Origin: Bacteroidales bacterium
GTDB taxonomy: Bacteria > Bacteroidota > Bacteroidia > Bacteroidales > F082
NCBI GenBank assembly: GCA_024400295.1
Contig: JAKSNA010000004.1
Coordinates: 62,001-126,000 of the forward strand
Direction: 5' to 3'
Length of the DNA: 64,000 nucleotides
In this document: positions 33,569 to 42,997 of the stretch, one piece after another
Numbering within the stretch: the stretch's first letter is position 1
Layout of the letters: each line of letters begins with the position of its first letter
Translations under genes and position numbers: made by a program
The notes under the pieces: model-generated
What the model saw: the letters and a program-made list of their open reading frames with translations, nothing else
What the model was told of the DNA's origin: nothing
The model's database searches: none

Positions 33569-35890
33569 TCAATTCAGTCTTCGTATTTCATCAGTTGAAG
33601 AGGATTCTCCTTTATAAGAACTTCTTTTTTTGTTAAACCTGATTATTACCGAAAGTTGTACATTGATACACTCCATATCTGAAACATTACGCATTGTTAT
33701 GCCATTCATTTCCAACGTGTATTTGTCCTTGTGGGTATCAAATAAATTCTCAATAGAAAGACTGACAGTCAGTTTTTCTTTGAAGAACGATTTTGACATG
33801 TTCAAGTCAAACGAGAAATCATCATAATAGTACCACAGAATCTTATGCCCCTTGGTGCTATATGTCAGATCAAAGCCAATAAAGAAATCACGAGGAAGAC
33901 TCCACCTGCTGTTTAATCTGCAACTCAATATTGGCTCATTGTAATATCGCCCTCCATAGTTTAAGTATTGTTTGTAAAATGACACGTCAATCATTGGTTT
34001 CCAAATTTTCAGTGATGGCGAGAAGACACAAGACATAGACAATTGTTTATAGTTGCTGATATTAATAGGTTCAAAAATCAACAAAGTATCATTGTCGTCA
34101 AATTTGTTTATTATTGTGCAGACTTTGTCATTTATGTTTGAGAATATTGCTTTGAGATGAATTGATTTCCAGTCGAATGAACATGTAAGATTGTCTGATA
34201 AGGTATTTTTTAGTAAAGGATTCCCGCGAGCGTATGTGTAGGGTCCATCATAGGCGATATTATTTCGCAGATTTTCATAACTTGGTCTGTTTGTTGTTCT
34301 TCTGTAAGCCAGAGATAAGTGTATTTTTTCTTTTGAAAAGCCGATGGTGACGGATGGGAACAAGTTGTCGTATATTTTACTTGCATCAGTATCTTTCATG
34401 TCGTTTGCATAGTATGACATATCAACATGTTCGTAACGTAATCCAGCGATTATAGAAAACAATCCAATGTTTCGGGAGAATTCACAGAACAAGGCTCCGA
34501 GGTCTTGTTCTGATTTGTTTTTGCTTGACTGAAACCCACTAAGAAGAGTCCCCATTTCCACTGTATATTTTTGATTGTTTAATGTATGTGCATATTCGCC
34601 GCCGCTTTTGAATTTCCAAGCAAATAAAGGTGTGACATACACTAATTTTCCTGCATATAGAAAATAATTCCTTTCGTTATTCGTACATAAATTTTCGGAT
34701 GATTCATTTTGTGGCCGTTCAACGGCTTGTTTGGTGTTTTCCCTTCCGTCAATGTAATCGGCATCAAGTTTTAGATAACTGGCATCCGATATGTCATGAT
34801 TGTAATAGGCATTAATACTGTGCTTACATTGATTCATTGAACGAATGTCGTGGTCATATAAGTTGATGTTCGTAATATCTTGTTTTACGACACTGATGTT
34901 ATTATCAATAATGAATGTTGGTTCAATCAATGGTTCATAAAACAAGTCATACCGTAATCCTACAGAGTGTTTTTTACTGAACATACGATTAAATCCCACT
35001 GTCGGGTTCAAATATTTCAGATTCCATTTTTGTGGGACTGTTTCTATTATTTGATAATCACCGAATGATGTATTATGTTTTTGATTAATCTTCTTGTTGA
35101 GGGCTACATATTGCAGGGCACCAAATATTTCTGTTTCTCCTTTTCTAAAGCTAATATCTAAATTTTCGATATGAGAAAAAACTTGGTTTTGTTTTGCTGT
35201 GCCAAAAAAACCGATACCGATTCCATCTGATGAATGCCGGACTGTTTTGATTTTGATAACAGCATTGGTCGTTGCGTCGTATTCTGCACCAGGATTGTCA
35301 ATTATGATGATTTGTTTTATATCAGACGAATTAATCCTGTCGAGTTCGCCCAGATCTCTGACAACTTTGTTGTCGATGTAAATTATGGGTGTTCCTTTTC
35401 CAAAAACTTCAAACAAATCACCTTTTTTATGTACATTTGGAAGGTTTTTAATGACATCCTGTGATGATCCGAGTTTTGACAGCGGCGTGTCTTGTATGTT
35501 TGCAATTATACCTTCAGCTGTCCGTACAAAAGGTGATGCGCTTATTGTAGCACATTCCAGCAGATAAACATCTGGTGTTAATAAAACGGTTATTGTTTTT
35601 GGAATATCATTTATACTGTCTTTAACACAAATATTCTTTGTCTTGTAACCGATGCAGCTAATTTGTAGGATGTCATTTTCTGTATTGGCATTAATTGTGA
35701 ATCCGCCATTTTCAGAAGTTAGTGTACCCATTACGAAGGTGCTGTCTGGATTTGCAAGCAGGACTACGTTTACAAAAGATATGGGATTATTTGTAACACT
35801 GTCTTTGACAAATCCCAATATTTTGACATTTTGGGCTTCCGCTGCAAGGAACATAACACAGAAAAGAAATACCAGAGTTAATTTTTTCAT
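33569..35890 (-). CDS. TonB-receptor-like outer-membrane beta-barrel protein 2 of the export locus
   Basis: A 773-residue paralogue in domain order: signal peptide (ends LAAEAQ), regulatory-like beta-sandwich (KILGFVKDSVTNNPISFVNV), a plug-like region (IIYIDNKVVRDLGELDRINS) and a barrel. Identity to the neighbour is low, so the two probably handle different ligands or form a hetero-system. It has its own -7 box TACTTTTG at 35916-35923 (minus strand). Confidence 0.85.
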   Translation of the reverse strand: MKKLTLVFLFCVMFLAAEAQNVKILGFVKDSVTNNPISFVNVVLLANPDSTFVMGTLTSENGGFTINANTENDILQISCIGYKTKNICVKDSINDIPKTITVLLTPDVYLLECATISASPFVRTAEGIIANIQDTPLSKLGSSQDVIKNLPNVHKKGDLFEVFGKGTPIIYIDNKVVRDLGELDRINSSDIKQIIIIDNPGAEYDATTNAVIKIKTVRHSSDGIGIGFFGTAKQNQVFSHIENLDISFRKGETEIFGALQYVALNKKINQKHNTSFGDYQIIETVPQKWNLKYLNPTVGFNRMFSKKHSVGLRYDLFYEPLIEPTFIIDNNISVVKQDITNINLYDHDIRSMNQCKHSINAYYNHDISDASYLKLDADYIDGRENTKQAVERPQNESSENLCTNNERNYFLYAGKLVYVTPLFAWKFKSGGEYAHTLNNQKYTVEMGTLLSGFQSSKNKSEQDLGALFCEFSRNIGLFSIIAGLRYEHVDMSYYANDMKDTDASKIYDNLFPSVTIGFSKEKIHLSLAYRRTTNRPSYENLRNNIAYDGPYTYARGNPLLKNTLSDNLTCSFDWKSIHLKAIFSNINDKVCTIINKFDDNDTLLIFEPINISNYKQLSMSCVFSPSLKIWKPMIDVSFYKQYLNYGGRYYNEPILSCRLNSRWSLPRDFFIGFDLTYSTKGHKILWYYYDDFSFDLNMSKSFFKEKLTVSLSIENLFDTHKDKYTLEMNGITMRNVSDMECINVQLSVIIRFNKKRSSYKGESSSTDEIRRLN

Positions 35891-35915
35891 GTTTTATGAA
35901 AACATTGTTTACTTG

Positions 35916-35923
35916 CAAAAGTA
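35916..35923 (-). promoter_or_regulatory. -7 box TACTTTTG for the barrel 2 gene
   Basis: The complement of caaaagta at 35916-35923, 25 bases before the ATG at 35890; fits TAnnTTTG. Confidence 0.55.
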
Positions 35924-35958
35924 ATGTTTTTAATTAAATGAACATAAGGTTTTAGAAA

Positions 35959-36747
35959 TTATTTTCTTTTGATTAACTTCGCACAATATGAAATGTGTGA
36001 ATAAAAATCCTGTCCATCATATACGGGTTTTAATCTGCAGTTTTTCATATTACATATCGCGTTATTTTTACAATTAGCACATCCTTTAACGTTTTCTAAC
36101 ACTGTTTGTCCTCTAAAGATCCCCCATTTATCTGATTGCCAAATATCAAGCAAAGATTGCAATTTTAAATTACCCATTTTGAATTGTTCGAAGTCATTGC
36201 CATAAACACAAGGGTATACATCTAATTTTTCATCTATTGATAATGATGTATTTCCTGCGGCACAATAAAGAGGGGTTTGTGGACCGATTGAATGCATTGT
36301 GTGTTTGCCATTATAATCATCAGCTAATGCATCATCAGATAGTTGTATAATACTACCATATTGTTTTTCCAATTTATTTACCAATTCAATGACATTCAAA
36401 TATTGAGATTCAGATAGAAAAATATCATTGTTTATTCTGGCTCTCCCCAATGGTTTCAGTTGATTGATATATAAATTACGCACCCCCAATGATTCAATTG
36501 CATAACGAGCAATATCCTCTAATTCAAGAAAATTTTTTGTGTTGACAGAAACGGTTATTCCCATTGAAACACCGGCTCTCCTCAATAAAGACAACTTGTT
36601 TTGAAGTATAGCAAAAGAACCTTTCCCCCTAATGTAATCATGACTTTCTGGAGTTATTCCATCCAATGAAATACCAAGTGTTATGTTGCTGCTTTTAATT
36701 GAATCAATTAGTTTTTCAGTCAATAACATCCCGTTTGATCGAAACAT
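35959..36747 (-). pseudogene. Radical SAM/SPASM protein lacking the N-terminal [4Fe-4S] motif
   Basis: 262 codons correspond to the middle and SPASM end of a peptide-maturing radical SAM enzyme: LGISLDGITPESHDYIRGKG, ITVSVNTKNFLELEDIARY, and the Cys-rich C-terminus with CAAGNTSLSIDEKLDVYPC and GCANCKNNAICNMKNC. The first ~90 residues, with CxxxCxxC, are missing. The frame is closed by a stop about 11 codons upstream of the ATG, and 36748-36840 encodes nothing similar. It therefore cannot bind the SAM-cleaving cluster and is best called a 5'-truncated remnant, although a deliberate pseudo-rSAM partner is an alternative. It sits beside the exporter locus, consistent with a decayed RiPP cluster. 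Confidence 0.75.
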
Positions 36748-36840
36748 TGCAATTATAAAATTAAGTTCAATTAAAATTCATCTGACAGCTGCTGCAAAAA
36801 ATCGTCTAAGTGTGTATATTTTACCTCTGAATGCGGCATT

Positions 36841-37233
36841 TCAGCCTCTAAGTGTGGATTTTTGTGAATACCATTCCTTGAATGCTTTCCATCGTCGTGT
36901 GGAAATCAAAATATCAACACCATTTTTCATTTTGATATTGTATGATCTTCGTGCTATTTTAACAACTTGAACGATGTGTAATTTATTGACAATAAAAGTG
37001 TTATTGGCTTGGAAAAACCATTCTGAATTTAACTTCTGCAAAAAATAACGTAAAGGTTGGGGACAAACAATCTCGGTGTTGTCAGAAAGAAAGACGTGGC
37101 AATCGTAGTTTGAATATTCAACATACAAGATGTCAAGATTAAGAACCAATCTTTGTGTTTTTTGCTTGTTATTGGCCTTTAATAAAATCCAATCGTTGCT
37201 GTCGGTATCAGTGGTTATGTTTCTATACTGCAT
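36841..37233 (-). CDS. LytTR-type DNA-binding protein without a receiver domain
   Basis: A 130-residue protein consisting mainly of a LytTR DNA-binding domain (LNLDILYVEYSNYDCHVFLS, the TEIVCPQPLRYFLQKLN segment, FIVNKLHIVQVV, then NGVDILISTRRW). No receiver or membrane domain is attached. It lies upstream of the truncated radical SAM gene on the same strand and may regulate the export locus, as LytTR proteins often do for peptide clusters. The partner kinase is not in the window. Confidence 0.8.
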   Translation of the reverse strand: MQYRNITTDTDSNDWILLKANNKQKTQRLVLNLDILYVEYSNYDCHVFLSDNTEIVCPQPLRYFLQKLNSEWFFQANNTFIVNKLHIVQVVKIARRSYNIKMKNGVDILISTRRWKAFKEWYSQKSTLRG

Positions 37234-37266
37234 AAAAAAGGGCGATTACTGCTTATTGACTGCTGC

Positions 37267-37404
37267 TTATTTGGGGCGGTCTGGAATACCGAGTGTACTA
37301 AACAGCAAAAACAGTTCACGCCCAACGACGCGAACTCCATCAACTGTTCTTGTACACTTTTTAAATTTTCCAGATTCCTCAAGTGATAACAAGAGTTTGA
37401 AGTT
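37267..37404 (-). other. Open but start-less fragment upstream of the LytTR gene
   Basis: Between a TAG (37405-37407) and a TAA (37267-37269) on the minus strand, 45 codons are open without an ATG. They read like a protein end: SGKFKKCTRTVDGVRVVGRE followed by LFLLFSTLGIPD. It may be a gene remnant. I do not recognise the family and nothing else is visible between 37234 and 37486. Confidence 0.25.
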
Positions 37405-37486
37405 CTATGTTATTTTATCTTCCTATATTTATATCGTTTTATTTATCGTAATTATTGATTTCATTATTTTCTGTCATTTCTCCCAC

Positions 37487-38203
37487 TCAAAGGAACAGCA
37501 CCCTTATAATCACCACCAACCCGCAGATTATCAATATGATGCCGGTTGCGTGGTTCAGTATTCTCATCCTTTCTTCGGTGAAGAAATGCTTCAGAGAATA
37601 AGCTCCCATGATTTTCAGTATGTCGAATGCCAAAACGGTGGCGAACGTTCCGAGGAAGAACATGATGACTTTGTCGAGTTCGCCGTCGTAAGAACCCGAA
37701 GCCGTCGCCACACAGGTCATCCAGAAAATCCAGATGAACGGATTTAACACGTTCATTGCGAATCCTTTACCTAAATATACATACCATCGTGAACCTTCCG
37801 GCTTCTTGATATTCAGCTTCTCGTCAACCTTGTCAAGTTTCTCGTCGAGTTTCTCAAATTTCTTCTCAAACTGTTCGAGTTCCTCGTTCTTGCGTTTCGA
37901 GCGTTCGACTACATTTTCGGGTTTGCTTCTATAGGTGAAGATTCCGAAGACGATGACGATGATGCCGGCGGCTATTCCGGCGAGCACCACGTTTCTGTTT
38001 CCGCTGTTAAAATCCAACTGGACTGATGTCATCAACATCACTACGACGGCGGCCACATCGCTCAACATGACACCGGCATCAAAAAACAAGGCCTTTTTAA
38101 AGCCTCTGTTGATACTTGTCTGAATCAGCGTGAAGAACGCTGGCCCGATGCCGAAAATGGTCGCGAGTGACAAACCGAGTAATGCTCCAGATAAAAAAAC
38201 CAT
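37487..38203 (-). CDS. LysE-family amino-acid exporter with coiled-coil loop
   Basis: A 238-residue membrane protein of the LysE/RhtB type: LSGALLGLSLATIFGIGPAF with the family Gly-Pro, then FFDAGVMLSDVAAVVV, and C-terminal helices GFAMNVLNPFIWIFWMT. The central cytoplasmic loop is a charged coiled coil (EQFEKKFEKLDEKLDKVDEK) longer than usual. The ATG at 38203 is chosen; the upstream TTG would lie at the transcription start implied by TACCTTTG at 38223-38230 (minus strand). Substrate unknown. Confidence 0.82.
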   Translation of the reverse strand: MVFLSGALLGLSLATIFGIGPAFFTLIQTSINRGFKKALFFDAGVMLSDVAAVVVMLMTSVQLDFNSGNRNVVLAGIAAGIIVIVFGIFTYRSKPENVVERSKRKNEELEQFEKKFEKLDEKLDKVDEKLNIKKPEGSRWYVYLGKGFAMNVLNPFIWIFWMTCVATASGSYDGELDKVIMFFLGTFATVLAFDILKIMGAYSLKHFFTEERMRILNHATGIILIICGLVVIIRVLFL

Positions 38204-38296
38204 ACCTTTAAATTTCAACTCGCAAAGGTACTAAAAAAACATTTAAAGAAGATTTTTAAAATGCTTTTTAAATTTAAATGTTTTTTCCTCGTTTTT

Positions 38297-40861
38297 TTAT
38301 CTCGTCACCACAACAACGGCGTTTTTAAATCTTTTAACAACACCTTGTAAATCAAATATTTCTGTAAACACAACATATATTCCCGGCGGCACGACATGGC
38401 CGCTGGCGTCGAGTCCGTCCCACACAAAATGTCCGGCAGTCGCAGCCAGATTGTTGTCTGCCACTCGTTTTATGAACCTTCCTTCCGAGTCAAAGATGTT
38501 GATGTTTATCGTAAAACCTGTTTCATTAAATTTGTAATTTATGGTTGTGATGTCGTCGAAGCCGTCGTTGTCGGGTGAGAAGACTTTCGGTATCACTTCA
38601 ATTTCGTTGTTGATTTCTTTGTCTTCGACGAAAGACGAGTTCTTGGAGCCTGGTGTCCCGTAGAGCGGTGCGGCGGCGGAGTGCCAGCCGCCACTGATGC
38701 GTTCAAGTGAAACGCCTTTCGTTTCTGTGAGAAGCGGATAGTGGTCTTTCTCGGAATACCCGATGGCGTCGATTGCTTGTGAATTATGAGTAAGTATTAC
38801 AGTCGCCTCGCTGTTGGGATATTGCGGAAACCCCTGCATCTCGATGAAATTGTCGGTCTGGCACTCGTATTGCTCCGCGATTTCTTTAACTGTCGTTGTT
38901 AATAATGCAAAGGAATATGGTAAAAACAGCCTGTTTTCATTGCAGATTTGCATGAGTGTCGTGTCGGGCGGGTTCGGGAAAGTGGATTTCACCACACCTA
39001 TCTTCATATCCGCGAGGTTGAAGACCTTGCCGGAATTGTTGTAAAGCTCAACATAATCACCCGCTGGTTCAATCGGGTTGAAGAGAATCTCATTGATGAT
39101 GATGTCCCCGTTTTCAGGCGTGCCGGGCAGCCCGAAGCTCAACCTGCTTTCAGGCGGCAGTGGCACTCCCGTACAGTTTAAGACATTTTCTATCAATATG
39201 TTATAGACAGACTGAGGTTCTAAGTCTTGGCTCAAATGCAACCTCACGCGCCATGTATCTTCCGGAAATAATGTTATCTCATTTGGGTGCGTGTCAAATT
39301 CGATGACTGTATAGTTTTCTGGCATACCAAGTGTCTGAGCGTTCATTTTCTGGTCGAAGACGACATCAATGGTGTTTTCTGAAATGACATCAATGTAATC
39401 AACACTGGGAATCAATATGTTATCCGCGTCAACGGAGTTTCTTGAGCCTGGGGTGCCGCCGTTTTTGTCGGTGCTGGCTCGCCAGTTTTCTTTCGCGGCA
39501 CAGGCTGCGTCGGGGTCAATCTGCTCAAGCGACCAGCCGCCTTCTGCTTTTGTCTTGTCGCGGTACCACGTGAGGTCAAACTCCACATCCGACATGAGTT
39601 CACGGTCTTTGTTTCTCAACTCAATCCTCACTCCGGCATTCGTGACAGCGAACCCAGAAAAACCAAGGCAGTTGCCGTAATTAGACAGCATCTCAACAGC
39701 GTCGTTTTTGCAAAAGATAAGATAGTCATCTGGTTGAATTATAATGTGTTCCGTGATTTCTTTCTCGGTTGTCCCGATTGTCAGAAACCAACCTCCGATG
39801 TCTATCGGGTAACCGCTGTTGTTGAAAACTTCAATGTATTCGGCTGCCGGAAGCCCGACAACAGGCTCCGGGTCTGCCATTATCTCGTTGATTAACAAGT
39901 CGTTCTCGCGTGTTATGTGATGAATGAAAACCATTTCTATGTTCTCAGCCACATTGCCGCTTACATCTTGTATCTTATTGATAATCAGTTTGTAATCGAC
40001 ATCTTCCTGAATTGTTTTTGTAAATGTCAGAAGTATGGTTGAATGATTTTCGAAAAACTCGACAAAATCAGGTGAATTTAGTTGATTGTCAATGTTATAG
40101 TTGTCGGCATCCAAGGCGGTTGTTTCGTCAATCGCCTCGTTGAATTTCAAAGCGATTTGGTTTTCATTCAGAATATTTATGTTTTCAAGTTCTGGAGGCG
40201 TCTCATCAACTATCTCCGGCCCGATGTAAACGTCATCGAGATAAACTCTTTGGGCGTTTGACTTGCTGTATGTTATCTCAATCCCGAAGCCGCCAATCGG
40301 TTCGTATGTCTTATCAACACATTGACATTCAAGGATATACTCTCCATTGCCAGTTTTGTCAACAAAAATCTGCCAAAGTCCGGCAGCGCTTCTTGTCACC
40401 TTTATGAATGTCGAAAAAGGTGAAGCGATGAAGTTGTCGGAACCTCGGCAGATACTGACGGTTGTAGTGCCGTCAACACGTTGTAAATCAATCACATCTT
40501 GACTTCCAGCCTCACCAAGCCGAATAAAATAATTTTCACAAAGATAAATGTCGGTGAAGTTGTTTGACGACGGCGCGAAGGCTTCTCTTATCCATAAACG
40601 CCACTCACGGCCTTTGTCGTCACCTGAATCCGGCTGGCACCGGCTGTTGGCATCAACGATGAACAGCGAGGCGTTTCCTCCGACAGTGGCGTTCAACTGC
40701 AGCTGATGATTCGCATTTACACAGAAAACGCTGTCAGTGCCAGTCCAGACAGGCTCTTGCGTAAAATCACCGTCAGAGAAATCATCGGTGATCTGCGCAA
40801 TGATGGGCGGCTCTATTAAAAAAAGATGTGCCCATAATATCAATAACATTTTTGCTTTCAT
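38297..40861 (-). CDS. Secreted lamin-tail-domain surface protein
   Basis: An 854-residue exported protein: signal peptide (ends PPIIAQ), an N-terminal LamG-like domain (~20-215), Ig-like segments, two lamin-tail domains (NDLLINEIMADPEPVVGLPA and GDIIINEILFNPIEPAGDYV) and a C-terminal FlgD-like/gliding-associated domain (PKVFSPDNDGFDDI to GIYVVFTEIFDLQG) that resembles T9SS type B cargo ends. It is probably surface-attached and may bind or act with nucleic acid or envelope polymers, as proposed for some lamin-tail proteins, but no catalytic motif is visible. A -7 box lies at 40897-40904 (minus strand). Confidence 0.82.
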   Translation of the reverse strand: MKAKMLLILWAHLFLIEPPIIAQITDDFSDGDFTQEPVWTGTDSVFCVNANHQLQLNATVGGNASLFIVDANSRCQPDSGDDKGREWRLWIREAFAPSSNNFTDIYLCENYFIRLGEAGSQDVIDLQRVDGTTTVSICRGSDNFIASPFSTFIKVTRSAAGLWQIFVDKTGNGEYILECQCVDKTYEPIGGFGIEITYSKSNAQRVYLDDVYIGPEIVDETPPELENINILNENQIALKFNEAIDETTALDADNYNIDNQLNSPDFVEFFENHSTILLTFTKTIQEDVDYKLIINKIQDVSGNVAENIEMVFIHHITRENDLLINEIMADPEPVVGLPAAEYIEVFNNSGYPIDIGGWFLTIGTTEKEITEHIIIQPDDYLIFCKNDAVEMLSNYGNCLGFSGFAVTNAGVRIELRNKDRELMSDVEFDLTWYRDKTKAEGGWSLEQIDPDAACAAKENWRASTDKNGGTPGSRNSVDADNILIPSVDYIDVISENTIDVVFDQKMNAQTLGMPENYTVIEFDTHPNEITLFPEDTWRVRLHLSQDLEPQSVYNILIENVLNCTGVPLPPESRLSFGLPGTPENGDIIINEILFNPIEPAGDYVELYNNSGKVFNLADMKIGVVKSTFPNPPDTTLMQICNENRLFLPYSFALLTTTVKEIAEQYECQTDNFIEMQGFPQYPNSEATVILTHNSQAIDAIGYSEKDHYPLLTETKGVSLERISGGWHSAAAPLYGTPGSKNSSFVEDKEINNEIEVIPKVFSPDNDGFDDITTINYKFNETGFTININIFDSEGRFIKRVADNNLAATAGHFVWDGLDASGHVVPPGIYVVFTEIFDLQGVVKRFKNAVVVVTR

Positions 40862-40885
40862 GTATTACATGTTTGATTTTTTTAT

Positions 40886-40904
40886 GTATTTTTGCGCAAA
40901 AGTA
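40886..40904. promoter_or_regulatory. Back-to-back -7 boxes
   Basis: TATTTTTG (plus strand) and TACTTTTG (minus strand) are separated by only the dinucleotide CG, forming a near-palindrome. The minus box suits the lamin-tail gene at 40861. The plus box would serve asd with a ~130-base leader. Confidence 0.45.
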
Positions 40905-41027
40905 TATCAAAAAATCCTGACAAATTCAATTGTAAAAGGAATTTACACGGAAAATCAAAAAATTGTTGATATGTTAAGATTTTTTGACAAAATCGGGGTT
41001 TTTTGTAAAAAAAATTAGACAAAAAAG

Positions 41028-42041
41028 ATGAAAATAGCAGTCGTTGGAGCGTCCGGACTGGTCGGACATAAGATGTTGCAGGTGCTTGAGGAGCAGAAAA
41101 TCCACATTGATGAACTGATTGTGGCGGCTTCCGAGCGTTCGATAGGTAAGAAAATTGTGTTTTGCGGCAAGGAATACACATTTGTTTCTGTCGTGCAGGC
41201 AATCGAGATGTGTCCCGACATCGCCATTTTCTCGGCTGGCTCCGACGCATCGCTGAGATATGCGCCGTTGTTTGCGGAGAAAGGCACTTACGTCATCGAC
41301 AACAGCTCGGCCTGGCGCCGGAAAGACGGCATCCCGCTTGTGGTGCCGGAGATAAATGCAGACGACATAAACATTGATACTCACATAATTGCGAACCCGA
41401 ATTGCTCGACAATCGGGCTTGTGATGGCTCTCGCGCCGATGCACCGGCGTTACGGGATTAAACGCATCGTGGTCTCGACATATCAGTCGGTGAGCGGCAG
41501 CGGCCTCAAAGGTCTCAACCAGCTTCATTGCGAACAACGCGGCGAGAAAGCCGAGAATCCTGCTTATCCGCATCAGATTCATGAAAATATCCTCCCGCAC
41601 GGCGGCACTTTCAACGATGACGGAAGCACTACGGAAGAGGAGAAACTCGTTTTTGAAACGAACAAAATCATGCACTCCGACATAAAGGTCTCGGCGACGG
41701 TGGCACGTGTCCCGGCTTACGGCGGACACTCGGAGTCGGTCAATGTTGAGTTTGCGCAACCATACGATTTACAGGAACTTAAAGCGGAAATCGCGAAGTT
41801 TCCGGGTATCGTGATCGCCGACGACCCAAGTCAGAATATTTATCCGACACCGCTGATGGCGTATGACAGAGACGAGGTCTTCGTCGGCAGAATGCGCCGC
41901 GACAACAGCATCGAAAACGGCTTCAACTTCTGGGTCGTGACCGACAATATCCGCAAAGGCGCGGCTACCAACGCAGTGCAAATCGCGAAACATGTTATTA
42001 ATGTGTTAGAAAAGTTGGAAAACTCCACTCTTCACTCTTAA
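41028..42041 (+). CDS. asd: Aspartate-semialdehyde dehydrogenase
   Basis: A 337-residue NADP-dependent enzyme reducing aspartyl phosphate in lysine/threonine/methionine and diaminopimelate synthesis. N-terminal Rossmann motif VGASGLVGHKML; active-site IIANPNCSTIGLVMAL with catalytic Cys; STYQSVSGSGLKGL; ARVPAYGGHSESVNVEF with the substrate-binding residues; C-terminal GAATNAVQIA. The last ~9 residues (LENSTLHS) are encoded by the actccactcttcactctt-type intergenic repeat, so the natural C-terminus has been extended. It is followed 17 bases later by ribF. Confidence 0.96.
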   Translation: MKIAVVGASGLVGHKMLQVLEEQKIHIDELIVAASERSIGKKIVFCGKEYTFVSVVQAIEMCPDIAIFSAGSDASLRYAPLFAEKGTYVIDNSSAWRRKDGIPLVVPEINADDINIDTHIIANPNCSTIGLVMALAPMHRRYGIKRIVVSTYQSVSGSGLKGLNQLHCEQRGEKAENPAYPHQIHENILPHGGTFNDDGSTTEEEKLVFETNKIMHSDIKVSATVARVPAYGGHSESVNVEFAQPYDLQELKAEIAKFPGIVIADDPSQNIYPTPLMAYDRDEVFVGRMRRDNSIENGFNFWVVTDNIRKGAATNAVQIAKHVINVLEKLENSTLHS

Positions 42042-42058
42042 AACTCCACACTGAAAAA

Positions 42059-42997
42059 ATGAAGATTTATCATAACATATTGGAATTCAAGCCTGTGCGA
42101 AATGCGGTTGTCACCATCGGGACATTCGACGGCGTGCATCGCGGGCATCAGGTCATCTTGAAAGACATGGTGCGGAAAGCGCATGAAATCGGCGGCGAGA
42201 CGGTCGTAGTCACGTTCTATCCGCATCCGCGACAGGTGTTAAGCACCGGCGACAACAGCCTCCGTCTGATTTCAACACAGGAAGAAAAAATAAAACAGAT
42301 GGATGCCTTGGGCATTGACAATCTGATAGTTATAAAGTTTACTAAAGAGTTCTCAACATTGTCTTCAGAGGATTTTATCAGGAATTACATCGTCGAAAAA
42401 ATCAGACCGGCAATGCTGGTAATCGGCTACGACCATCATTTCGGGAACAACCGTCTCGGCGATTTTGAGATGCTGAACGAGCTCGGCGCGGAAAACAATT
42501 TCAAAGTGGAGCGCGTGCCTGTGCAAGATGTTGATAATGTGGTCGTCAGCTCGACGAAGATTCGTAAAGCCTTGCAGGTGGGCGACATCCGTCAGGCCAA
42601 CAGTCTTCTCGGACATCAGTTTTCATACACCGGAATCGTGGTTCACGGCATGGGCTTGGGTCGTCAAATGGGCTATCCTACTGCTAATCTGGAAGTCGCA
42701 CTCGAATATCGTCTTATTGAAAAGCCAGGCGTCTATGCCACTTTCGTCGATTTCGACGGCAAGACGTTGCCTGCGATGACTTACATCGGCCGCCGCCCGA
42801 CGGTGAACGACAACCGTCCCGCCACGATAGAGTCGCATCTCATCGGCTTCGACGGCGACCTTTATGGCAAACAGCTGACGCTCAGGTTCGTTGACCGGGT
42901 CAGGGACGAGAAGAGATTCGACGGTCTCGATGAGCTGAAACGTCAGATTAACATTGATGAACAGACAATCATTAATATCTTAAATAAATTATCATGA
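42059..42997 (+). CDS. ribF: Bifunctional riboflavin kinase / FAD synthetase
   Basis: A 312-residue enzyme making FMN and FAD. The N-terminal adenylyltransferase domain has VVTIGTFDGVHRGHQVIL (HxGH-type) and VVVSSTKIRKAL; the C-terminal kinase domain has GLGRQMGYPTANLE and the IESHLIGFDGDLYGKQL segment. The stop overlaps the next ATG (ATGA), coupling it to the C69 peptidase gene. Confidence 0.95.
   Translation: MKIYHNILEFKPVRNAVVTIGTFDGVHRGHQVILKDMVRKAHEIGGETVVVTFYPHPRQVLSTGDNSLRLISTQEEKIKQMDALGIDNLIVIKFTKEFSTLSSEDFIRNYIVEKIRPAMLVIGYDHHFGNNRLGDFEMLNELGAENNFKVERVPVQDVDNVVVSSTKIRKALQVGDIRQANSLLGHQFSYTGIVVHGMGLGRQMGYPTANLEVALEYRLIEKPGVYATFVDFDGKTLPAMTYIGRRPTVNDNRPATIESHLIGFDGDLYGKQLTLRFVDRVRDEKRFDGLDELKRQINIDEQTIINILNKLS

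Noticed and set aside
36748-36840. Missing CxxxCxxC segment of the truncated radical SAM protein
   Set aside because: Searched in all frames upstream; only stops and unrelated sequence before the LytTR gene.
37130-37747. 205-codon plus-strand frame
   Set aside because: Antisense to the LysE-type exporter and the LytTR gene, which have clear family motifs.
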